This document shows, one piece after another, positions 7,762 through 14,624 of a stretch of DNA of 64,000 bases. The DNA is from JBFGCT01 sp963825565. Its GTDB lineage: Bacteria > Actinomycetota > Acidimicrobiia > Acidimicrobiales > Ilumatobacteraceae. Position 1 is the stretch's first letter; the number at the start of each line of letters is the position of its first letter. The DNA is taken from NCBI GenBank assembly GCA_963825565.1, contig CAWGTW010000010.1, positions 186,001 to 250,000 of the forward strand, written 5' to 3'. Below the pieces are notes generated by a model. It ran no database searches, was not told where the DNA came from, and saw only the letters and a list, made by a program, of their open reading frames with translations. The translations under genes and the position numbers were made by a program.

Positions 7762-9072
7762 GTGCTCGATCTTCCCCGGATCCCGTCGTGTGCGGACCTC
7801 GATGTGCGCGGCAAGCGCGTCCTGCTCCGGGTCGACATCAACTGCCCGATCGATCAGGCGACGAAGCGGATCGCTGGCGAGGCGCGCATCGACCGCAGCC
7901 TCCCGACGATCCGCGACCTGGCCGGGCGGGGTGCCCGGCTCGTCGTCCTTGCCCACCAGGGTGACGCGCTCGACTACCACAACCTCGTGCCGACCGAGGA
8001 GCACGCCGGCAAGCTGGCCGCCAAGCTGGGCCGGCCCGTCCAGTGGGTCGACGACGTCGCCGGACCCGAAGCGCGCCGCCGCATCGCCGTCCTCGCCGAC
8101 GGCGAGATCCTGTTGCTCGACAACGTCCGCATCCACGGTGAAGAGCTGTCGACGTTCGAGCGCGACGTCCACCTGACCCCCGAGCAGATGGCGGGCACGT
8201 ACCTGGTACGCCACCTCGCGCCGCTGTTCGACCTGTACGTGAACGACGCGTTCGCCACCGCGCACCGGTCGGCTCCGTCGATGGTCGCCTTCCAGCGGCT
8301 GTTGCCGTCGGCGGCCGGGTTGCTGCTCGCCGCCGAGCTCGACGGGGTGAGCCGCTTGCTCGATGCTCCTGCCCGCCCCGCGATCTTCCTGCTCGGTGGG
8401 CTCAAGGTGTCCGACGGCTTCTCGATGATGGGTCGGGTGCTCGTCGACGGGCTCGCCGACCGCGTGCTCACCGCCGGCGTGCTCGGCGAGATCTTCCTGC
8501 TGGCCGACGGCGTGGCGCTCGGCGAGCCGACCGAGCGGTTCATCGCCGAGCGCGACCTGACCCGGTACGTCGCCGAGGCCGAGGCGCTGCTCGGCGCTCA
8601 CCGCCAACGGATCGCGCTGCCGCACGACGTCGCGGTCGTCGAGCACGGCGCCCGGCGGGAGATCCCGGTCGGTGCGCTTCCGGCCGACGCCGTGATCGTC
8701 GACATCGGTGCCTCGACGATCGGTGCGTACGAAGCGGAGCTGGCCCGCGCCGGCACGGTGTTCGTCAACGGCCCGCCCGGCGCCTACGAGCAGGCGGGAG
8801 CGGACGTCGGCACCCGGCGGCTCTGGCGGGCCGTCGCGTCGGCGCCGGGGCTGACCGCCATCGGGGGCGGCGACACCGTGTCGAGCGCGGCGCAGTTCGT
8901 CGATCTCGACGACATCGGATTCGTCAGCACCGCCGGTGGCGCGCTGATCCGGTTCGTCAGCGGCCAGTCGCTGCCCCTGCTCGAGGCGTTCCGGTCCGCA
9001 CCGGCAACCGGCGTGGCGCCTGCCGGCTCGTTCGTAGGGGATCGTCCTGCGGGTCAGCCGCCGGTGACGTAG
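7762..9072 (+). CDS. Phosphoglycerate kinase family protein, archaeal-like and divergent
   Basis: A 436-residue PGK-fold protein. Retained features are VLLRVDINCP (normally RvDfNvP), an Arg in GEARIDRSLPTI, LLLDNVR, VNDAFATAHRSAPSMV, LGGLKVSDG, VNGPPGAYE and the nucleotide-site GGGDT. The block that normally reads SHxGRP or HQGRPG reads AHQGDALDYHNL, so the Arg that contacts 3-phosphoglycerate is replaced by Asp. The next Lys of the GGxKvxDK motif is Gly. The GTG start at 7762 has no strong ribosome site, and translation may depend on the GAPDH-like gene 33 bp upstream. The fold assignment is strong; activity on 1,3-bisphosphoglycerate is doubtful. The 3' end overlaps the convergent NlpC gene by 19 bp. 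Confidence 0.82.
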   Translation: MLDLPRIPSCADLDVRGKRVLLRVDINCPIDQATKRIAGEARIDRSLPTIRDLAGRGARLVVLAHQGDALDYHNLVPTEEHAGKLAAKLGRPVQWVDDVAGPEARRRIAVLADGEILLLDNVRIHGEELSTFERDVHLTPEQMAGTYLVRHLAPLFDLYVNDAFATAHRSAPSMVAFQRLLPSAAGLLLAAELDGVSRLLDAPARPAIFLLGGLKVSDGFSMMGRVLVDGLADRVLTAGVLGEIFLLADGVALGEPTERFIAERDLTRYVAEAEALLGAHRQRIALPHDVAVVEHGARREIPVGALPADAVIVDIGASTIGAYEAELARAGTVFVNGPPGAYEQAGADVGTRRLWRAVASAPGLTAIGGGDTVSSAAQFVDLDDIGFVSTAGGALIRFVSGQSLPLLEAFRSAPATGVAPAGSFVGDRPAGQPPVT

Positions 9073-10175
9073 CGGCGCACCGCGGTGATCGTCCCCTTGG
9101 CCGGCATCGGGCCGACCCGCACCCCTTTACCGGGGGCGACCGCCTGGACCCAGGTCGTCGAGTTGACGGCGATGCCGACGTGGTTGATCGAGGTCGCGCC
9201 GCGCGTCGACAGGAACACCAGGTCGCCGGCGCGGATCGGCTCGCTGGAGAAGTCGACGGGCGATCCCTGCGTGGCCTGCGACGCGCTGTGGTGGACCAAG
9301 CTGATCCCGATCTGGGCGTACGCCGCCCGGGTGAGCCCGGAACAGTCGAACGCATCGGGTCCCGAGCTGAAGAACCGGTACGGCTTGCCCGCCTGGGCGA
9401 GCGCGTAGGCGACGACCTTCGCGATGCCGGTGGCGGTGCCCGCCGGTGGGGAGGTCGACGGGGTCGAGCTGGCAGCCGGGGTCGAGGGTGATCCGGCCGA
9501 GGGTGCGGTGGCACCGGCGGGGAGGCGGAGCTGCATGCCGGGCATGATCAGGCTGGTGGTGGTCATGTCGTTGGCCTGCAGCAGCGACGAGAGCGAGACG
9601 TGGTGGCGGCTGGCGATCCCGATCAGGGTGTCGCCCCACTTCACCGCGTACACCGCTCCATCGGTGGCGGAGCTCGCCGGTGGGGAGGTCGACGGGGTCG
9701 AGCTGGCAGCCGGGGTCGAGGGTGATCCGGCCGAGGGTGCGGTGGCGCCGGCGGGGAGGTGGAGCTGCATGCCGGGCATGATCAGGCTGGTGGTGGTCAT
9801 GTCGTTGGCCTGCAGCAGCGACGAGAGCGAGACGTGGTGGCGGCTGGCGATCCCGATCAGGGTGTCGCCCCACTTCACCGCGTACACCGCTCCTCCTGCG
9901 CCGCCGGGCGTGGACGCTGGCGTCGAGGCTGGCGTGGACGCTGGAGTGGACGCTGGCGACGGCGTCGGAATCTCGAGTCGCTGGCCGGGGTGGATCGTGC
10001 TGGTGAGCACCAGGCCGTTGGCCTTGAGGAGCGCGCCGAGGCCGACTCCGGAGCGCGAGGCGATGCCGATCAGCGAATCGCCGGGCTGGACCACGTAGGT
10101 GTCCGCGGCAGAGGTGGGCGACGGCACCGCCCACAAGGTGACGGCGACGGTGACGGCAACGATCAGACGATGCAT
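9054..10175 (-). CDS. Secreted cell-wall hydrolase, three LysM domains plus NlpC/P60
   Basis: A 373-residue exported peptidoglycan endopeptidase. Residues 1-23 form a signal peptide ending PTSAA. LysM domains lie at about 26-69 (YVVQPGDSLIGIASRSG), 96-139 and 174-217, the last two almost identical and joined by Ser/Pro/Thr-rich linkers. The NlpC/P60 domain fills about 250-373, with the catalytic Cys in FDCSGLTRAAYAQ and His in INHVGIAVNS. It should bind glycan through LysM and cut stem peptides outside the membrane. No ribosome site is visible before the ATG. Four in-phase CTTGA repeats lie 30-67 bp upstream and may control it, the divergent PAP2 gene, or both. The gene ends inside the convergent PGK-like gene. 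Confidence 0.92.
   Translation of the reverse strand: MHRLIVAVTVAVTLWAVPSPTSAADTYVVQPGDSLIGIASRSGVGLGALLKANGLVLTSTIHPGQRLEIPTPSPASTPASTPASTPASTPGGAGGAVYAVKWGDTLIGIASRHHVSLSSLLQANDMTTTSLIMPGMQLHLPAGATAPSAGSPSTPAASSTPSTSPPASSATDGAVYAVKWGDTLIGIASRHHVSLSSLLQANDMTTTSLIMPGMQLRLPAGATAPSAGSPSTPAASSTPSTSPPAGTATGIAKVVAYALAQAGKPYRFFSSGPDAFDCSGLTRAAYAQIGISLVHHSASQATQGSPVDFSSEPIRAGDLVFLSTRGATSINHVGIAVNSTTWVQAVAPGKGVRVGPMPAKGTITAVRRYVTGG
9441..9893 (-). repeat. Two near-identical 219-bp copies, period 234 bp, inside the LysM gene
   Basis: Copies at 9441-9659 and 9675-9893 differ at only a few bases. Each encodes a LysM domain plus its linker, so the second and third LysM domains arose by a recent duplication or are kept alike by recombination. 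The first LysM domain is much more diverged. Confidence 0.9.
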
Positions 10176-10204
10176 GTTCGTCTATCGGCCCGCTGCGCCA
10201 GGAG

Positions 10205-10242
10205 CTTGAGCGATTCTTGAAGAATTCTTGAGCGATCCTTGA
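10205..10242 (+). promoter_or_regulatory. Four CTTGA repeats at exact 11-bp steps
   Basis: CTTGA starts at 10205, 10216, 10227 and 10238, in the 136-bp spacer between the divergent LysM/NlpC and PAP2 genes. Direct repeats at one-helical-turn spacing are typical of OmpR/PhoB-type regulator sites. Related CTTGAC repeats lie at 14547-14577, 49553-49569 and 51894-51910. Confidence 0.6.
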
Positions 10243-10311
10243 CACGCCGCCCGGCCCGCTGCTCGCACGGTCACTTGCAGCCGGGTCGGACAAGCGCCAG
10301 GCTGAGTTCCG

Positions 10312-11178
10312 ATGAAGTGGCCGACGTGGGATCAGGCGGTGCTCGCCGCGCTGGTGGCGGGCGCCTTCTACCTCGTCGCGCAGCGGTGCCGCCCGACTCG
10401 GGTCACCGTGGCGCTGATCCCTGCCGCCAAGGAGTTCGCGCTGATCGCCGTGCTCTACTCGGTGTGGCGGGTCGCCCGGGAGCTGCCGCTGGCCCAGGAC
10501 GAGGGAGCGGTCGAGCGGGGGCGCCAGATCGACGACCTCCAGCGGGCGGTCGGCCTGCCGAGCGAGCTCTCGCTGCAGCGATTCGTCCTCGACCACGACG
10601 TGCTCGGGTGGTTCGCCAACTACTACTACGCGCTCGCCCACGTGCCGGTGACGATCGCCTTCCTCGTGTGGCTGTTCGTCCGCCACCGCGAGACGTACCC
10701 GCGCTGGCGGACGGCGCTGGCGATCACGACGGCGTTCAGCCTGTTCATCCGCTTCGTCCGGGTGGCCCCGCCGAGGCTGGTGCCCGGGCTCGGCTACGTC
10801 GACCTGTCGTCGATCTACGGCCTGTCGGTGTACGGGCCGGTCGGGACCGGGGTGTCCGACCAGTTCGCGGCGATGCCGTCGATCCATGTCGCGTGGGCGG
10901 CGGTCGTCTCGTTCGGGATCCTGGCTGCCACGACGAGCCCGTGGCGCTGGGTGTTCTTCCTGCATGTGGTGCTGACGACGTTGGCGGTCTCCGCGACCGG
11001 CCACCACTGGTGGCTCGACTCGATCGTCGCGCTCGGGCTGCTGGGGATCGCACTCCTGATCGACACGTGGGCGCGCCGGCTCGCCGGGCGATACCGGGGG
11101 CCTGGGCGAAGCGCACCGCCGGCGACGACCGGCGACGGCTCGACCCGGGACGACGTTCGCCAACTCGAACCGAACTGA
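10312..11178 (+). CDS. PAP2-superfamily membrane phosphatase
   Basis: A 288-residue membrane protein of the PAP2/inositol phosphorylceramide synthase-like group. About six hydrophobic segments are visible (for example around residues 8-20, 33-48, 105-125, 140-155, 200-240 and 232-252). The phosphatase motifs are MPSIHVAWA (PSxH type) near residue 190 and ATGHHWWLDS, the third motif with the catalytic His and Asp. Such proteins dephosphorylate or transfer phospholipid head groups at the membrane surface. The C-terminal 40 residues are polar and probably cytoplasmic. It diverges from the LysM/NlpC gene across a spacer with phased CTTGA repeats and is followed by the convergent MFS gene. The lipid substrate is not evident. 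Confidence 0.8.
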   Translation: MKWPTWDQAVLAALVAGAFYLVAQRCRPTRVTVALIPAAKEFALIAVLYSVWRVARELPLAQDEGAVERGRQIDDLQRAVGLPSELSLQRFVLDHDVLGWFANYYYALAHVPVTIAFLVWLFVRHRETYPRWRTALAITTAFSLFIRFVRVAPPRLVPGLGYVDLSSIYGLSVYGPVGTGVSDQFAAMPSIHVAWAAVVSFGILAATTSPWRWVFFLHVVLTTLAVSATGHHWWLDSIVALGLLGIALLIDTWARRLAGRYRGPGRSAPPATTGDGSTRDDVRQLEPN

Positions 11179-11250
11179 AGCGGTCCACCCGGACGCCCAC
11201 CGCACGGGGAGCAGGCCCGTCCACCGCCGTACGTGGGGCGGTCCCCGGGG

Positions 11251-12495
11251 TCAGGTCGGGGCGGCGGAGTCGGCGGGGGCCAGCTCGTCGAAGGTGTCGA
11301 TCCGGCGCAACGACGGGAACAGCACGGCGAACCCTGCGGCGATGGCGACGGTGATGAACCCGCCGCCGGCGATCGCCAGTGGCAGCCCGAGGAACCGCGC
11401 GGCGACGCCGCTCTCGAACGCGCCGAGCTCGTTGGACGCGCCGATGAAGACGCCCTCGACCGCGCTCACCCGGCCGAGTTGCTCGTCGGGTGTGACCAGC
11501 GGGACGATCGAGCCGCGGATGTACATCGAGATCATGTCCGCGGCCGCGATCACGACCAGCGCGATGAAGGCCACGGCGTAGTTGCGGGTCAGCCCGAACA
11601 CCATCGTGCCGAGCCCGAACACGCCGACGACGACGAGCAGGGTCGGGCCGACGCGCCGGGAGATCGGTCGGGTCGCCAGCCAGATCGCCATCGTCGCCGC
11701 ACCGATCCCCGGTGCGGCACGCAGCCATCCGTAGGCGATGTCGCCGACGCCGAGGCGTTCGCTGGCGACCGCCGGTATCAGCGCGATCGCGCCACCGAAC
11801 AGCACGGCGAACAGGTCGAGGGAGATCGTCGCCAGCACGACCGGCGTGTGGCGGACGAAGCGCAGTCCCTCCAGCGCCTTGGACAGCGTCGGACGATCGG
11901 TGATGCGCTCCGGCTCCCGGGAGTAGACGATGAGCAGGATCGGCACGATCGCCAGGAGCTCGAGCACCGCCGCAAGCGCGTACGCGACACCCGGTCCGAC
12001 GCTGTACAGGAACCCGCCGAGCACCGGGCCGACGATCGCCGAGCCGGTGAACGTCGCCGTCCACAGCGCCACCACCTGGGGGAACTGCTCCTGCGGTGCG
12101 AGCAGCGGGGCGATCGACCGCCGGGCGGGGGAGAGCATCGCATCGGACGCGCCGAACACGAACGCGATGACGAACAGCGGCCAGACCGTCCCCGGGTCGA
12201 CGGCGCTGTACCCGACGAGGGCAGCCGCGCAGATCGCGCGTCCGAACAGGAACAGCGAGCTGACCCGGCGGCGGTCGAAGCGGTCGGCGACGTAGCCGCT
12301 GACGAGCACGAGCAGGATCGCGGGGATGAACTGCGCCAGGCCGATCCAGCCGATGTCGAGCTCGTTGCCCGTGATGTCGAAGGCCTGCTTGAACAGGACG
12401 GTGACCAAGACGTTGACGCCGACCGACGCGAGCGCGGTCGACAGCAGGTACCGGCGCACCGCCGGTACCTGCAGGACCTCCCGTGCGCTGGCCAC
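11251..12495 (-). CDS. MFS transporter (drug/siderophore exporter type)
   Basis: A 414-residue major facilitator with about twelve hydrophobic helices. The loop after helix 2 reads SGYVADRFDRRRV, the usual MFS G-x-x-x-D-R-x-x-R-R motif, and a related loop follows helix 8. The arrangement resembles the MFS_3 (EntS-like) exporters; substrates cannot be told from sequence. The ATG at 12495 begins MASAREVLQVPAVRRYLL. The gene stands alone, convergent with the PAP2 gene, and is separated from the upstream Eis-like gene by 207 bp that includes that gene's hairpin terminator. Confidence 0.85.
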   Translation of the reverse strand: MASAREVLQVPAVRRYLLSTALASVGVNVLVTVLFKQAFDITGNELDIGWIGLAQFIPAILLVLVSGYVADRFDRRRVSSLFLFGRAICAAALVGYSAVDPGTVWPLFVIAFVFGASDAMLSPARRSIAPLLAPQEQFPQVVALWTATFTGSAIVGPVLGGFLYSVGPGVAYALAAVLELLAIVPILLIVYSREPERITDRPTLSKALEGLRFVRHTPVVLATISLDLFAVLFGGAIALIPAVASERLGVGDIAYGWLRAAPGIGAATMAIWLATRPISRRVGPTLLVVVGVFGLGTMVFGLTRNYAVAFIALVVIAAADMISMYIRGSIVPLVTPDEQLGRVSAVEGVFIGASNELGAFESGVAARFLGLPLAIAGGGFITVAIAAGFAVLFPSLRRIDTFDELAPADSAAPT

Positions 12496-12671
12496 CGGCG
12501 CACGCTAGTGCCGTGATCGTGAACGTTCGAGGTGTCGACGCCGAGTCGGGTGCGTCGCTCGCAAGGCGTGGCGACGACGGCGTCGCCCTGCCCTACGGTG
12601 TGGAGCCGCAACGCCGCGAGCGGCGGAGCCGGCCGGCGGAACATCGCAAACGTTTGCCGTCAGGGCCGCTA

Positions 12672-12696
12672 ACACCCGGTGTCAGACACCGGGTGT
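12672..12696 (-). terminator. Hairpin downstream of the Eis-like gene
   Basis: ACACCCGGTGT and ACACCGGGTGT form a perfect 11-bp stem around a CAG loop, starting seven bases past the stop of the Eis-like gene. There is no T run, as is common for high-GC actinobacterial terminators. A protein-binding dyad is the alternative. Confidence 0.6.
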
Positions 12697-12702
12697 CAAC
12701 GC

Positions 12703-13941
12703 TCAGAAGTCGGTGCCGCAGAACGGGGTCGGCCGGACCGCGAACAGCGTGTCGAGCACGGCGAGCACCTCCGGGTCGGCGGCGGCGATCTCGCCGGACG
12801 CGGCGAGGTCCGTCCACGGCACGCCTCCGAGGTAGGCCGCGGAGATCGTGTTGACGTCGACCAGGACGTCGGCGCGCTCGTCGGTGCGCACCGCGCCAGC
12901 GGCGGAGATCGCCCACCGACCGGTGTTGTGGTGCAGGAGGGGATCGGCCACCTCGACCACGACGGCGCCGGGTGCGGGGCGGTACGTCCGCGCGGCCAGG
13001 GCGGCGTCGACGTCGAGGAGCCGCAACCACTGCTCGTCCCAGTGCTGCTTCGGCTCGTAGGCGCGGACGTCGTGGAACGACCGCCGGATCGGGTCGCCGG
13101 TCGGTCGGGCCCTCGCCTGCCAGGTGCTGGTGAGATCGATGCCGAGCACGAAGGCCCACATCGCCCGCTCCGCTTCGGCGTCGATGGCGAACAGCTCGTG
13201 GACCTTGCCGCTCGCCCGCGGGTTCTCGGCGAACCCGTCGTCCCAGCCCACCTCGTAGTGCACGTACGCGTCGTCGACGCCGTCGTCGTCGGAGTGGACC
13301 GCGACCTCTCGCGCCCTCGCGTCATGATCCTGCGCGCTCGGCTGCGCCACCTTCTCGAGCTCGATCTCCCAGTACCAGGGCGCGCGGCCGATCATCCCGA
13401 CGCGCCGCTGTGCGCATCGCTCGTACAACGGGGGGATCGTCGCGTGCAGCTCGTCACGCCGCAGGACGCGCACCGACCCGGCGAACGGCGCCCCCCGCAG
13501 CGGCCGCGCCGTCGCCGTCGTGATCAGCGTGTCGACGGCCTCCCCCGCCAGCCCGAACCCGAACCGGCCGTAGATCGGAGCCTCGCTGGCCCGCAGGCTG
13601 GCGAGCACCTGACCCCGCTCGTGGGCCTCGCGCAGGAGCCGCTCGAGCATCCGGCGGAGCAGGCCCCGGCGGGTGTGGGTCGGGAGCACGCCGACGCGGG
13701 TGACGCCGCCGGTCGGCAGCCGCGCGCCGCCGGGGACGGTCGTCTCGAACCGGAACGCCGCAACATGTCCGACGCACCGGTCGCCGTCCCACGCTGCCAG
13801 CGCGTCGGAGTCGTCCCACGACGCCTGTCGCCGTTCGAACACCTCGTCGGCCGTCGGCGGTGCGAGCAGGGCGGCGCGCACGGTGTCGGTGGCGGCCCTG
13901 CGCTCGCCGACCGCGACCGGCCGGATCTCGATCTCTCCCAT
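12703..13941 (-). CDS. Eis-like GNAT N-acetyltransferase
   Basis: A 412-residue protein of the Eis (enhanced intracellular survival) type: an N-terminal GNAT domain, a second GNAT-like middle region and a C-terminal sterol-carrier-like part. The acetyl-CoA loop is RVGVLPTHTRRGLLRRMLE near residue 80, followed by LRASEAPIYGRFGFGLAGE, a stretch typical of Eis proteins. The protein ends in Phe (FCGTDF), like Eis proteins in which the C-terminal carboxylate serves as general base. I prefer the start MGEIEIRPVAVGERR at 13941 over the longer one at 13959. Known Eis proteins acetylate amines, including aminoglycosides; the natural substrate here is unknown. Confidence 0.82.
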   Translation of the reverse strand: MGEIEIRPVAVGERRAATDTVRAALLAPPTADEVFERRQASWDDSDALAAWDGDRCVGHVAAFRFETTVPGGARLPTGGVTRVGVLPTHTRRGLLRRMLERLLREAHERGQVLASLRASEAPIYGRFGFGLAGEAVDTLITTATARPLRGAPFAGSVRVLRRDELHATIPPLYERCAQRRVGMIGRAPWYWEIELEKVAQPSAQDHDARAREVAVHSDDDGVDDAYVHYEVGWDDGFAENPRASGKVHELFAIDAEAERAMWAFVLGIDLTSTWQARARPTGDPIRRSFHDVRAYEPKQHWDEQWLRLLDVDAALAARTYRPAPGAVVVEVADPLLHHNTGRWAISAAGAVRTDERADVLVDVNTISAAYLGGVPWTDLAASGEIAAADPEVLAVLDTLFAVRPTPFCGTDF

Positions 13942-13967
13942 CCCCAGACGATTGCACAACCGTGATC

Positions 13968-14031
13968 TGATCGGTGCCCGACCCCGAACAGACCAGCTTG
14001 ATCGGTTTGGTGCCCGACCCCGATCAGATCA
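13968..14031. repeat. Imperfect 31-bp direct repeat between acetyltransferase genes
   Basis: TGATCGG...GTGCCCGACCCCGA(A/T)CAGA occurs at 13968 and again at 13999; the second copy has a short TTG insertion. The arms CTGATCGG and CCGATCAG are also inverted to each other. It runs into the stop codon of the downstream GNAT gene. Confidence 0.6.
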
Positions 14032-14526
14032 GACGAGGGTGCGGACGTACTCGAAGGTGCGGTTCGGCTCGTTGCGGTAGACGTCGAGGCGGCCGATCTC
14101 GCCGGTCGGTCGCCAGCCCGCTTTCTCGAAGAGCCGGCGGGCGCGCGGGCTGTCCTCGGGTAGCCAGGTCGCCAGGTTCATCCGGCCGATGTTGCGGTGC
14201 TGGTCCTCGACGGTGGCGAGCAGCGCCTGACCAGCACCCGATCCCCAGGCGTGCGGGTGGACCCACATCCCGACGATCGCCGAGAGGTGATCGGAGTCCA
14301 CGACCGCCAGGTAGCCGACGACGTGGCCGTCGAGCTCGGCGACGTGCACGTCGATCTGGTCGTCGAGCAGGGTCTCGCGGCACTCCTCGCGCCGCCGCTC
14401 GTCGAAGTCGTCCTGGGCGAACACCGCGGCGGAGAACAGCTGGCGGTAGCCCTCGCGCCACGCCGCCGTGTACGCCGATGCCAACGGCTCGAGGTCGTCG
14501 ATGGTCGCGCGTCGCACGGAGATCAC
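14029..14526 (-). CDS. Small GNAT-family N-acetyltransferase
   Basis: A single-domain GNAT enzyme of up to 165 residues. The acetyl-CoA motif is VHPHAWGSGAGQALLATVE near residues 88-106, preceded by the beta strand VVGYLAVVDSDH and followed by WLPEDSPRARRLFEKAGW, the usual C-terminal 'N..a..fYe..GF' block. The annotated GTG at 14526 gives MISVRRATIDDLEP. A GTG three codons later (14517) would fit a nearly leaderless transcript, because TGTGAT lies just before it and TTGACC lies about 18 bp further upstream. Three CTTGAC boxes sit 21-51 bp upstream. The substrate is unknown. Confidence 0.85.
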   Translation of the reverse strand: MISVRRATIDDLEPLASAYTAAWREGYRQLFSAAVFAQDDFDERRREECRETLLDDQIDVHVAELDGHVVGYLAVVDSDHLSAIVGMWVHPHAWGSGAGQALLATVEDQHRNIGRMNLATWLPEDSPRARRLFEKAGWRPTGEIGRLDVYRNEPNRTFEYVRTLV

Positions 14527-14546
14527 ACTTGGCTTTCGGGTCGGTG

Positions 14547-14577
14547 GTCAAGAACCTTGAGTCAAGGAATGGTCAAG
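14547..14577 (-). promoter_or_regulatory. CTTGAC repeat cluster upstream of the GNAT gene
   Basis: On the minus strand CTTGAC occurs at 14572-14577, 14561-14566 and 14547-14552, the first two 11 bp apart and the third after 14 bp. The last box could act as the -35 element for TGTGAT just upstream of the GNAT start. It is the same motif as at 10205 and in front of the two 9-codon genes. Confidence 0.5.
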
Positions 14578-14624
14578 GTCGCGCGTCGTCCCTGCTCAGC
14601 GCACTTCCACTCGCCGGTGCCGCG

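Noticed and set aside
6631..8646. 671-codon ORF on the minus strand
   Set aside because: Overlaps the GAPDH and PGK-like genes antisense and shows the same shadow composition.
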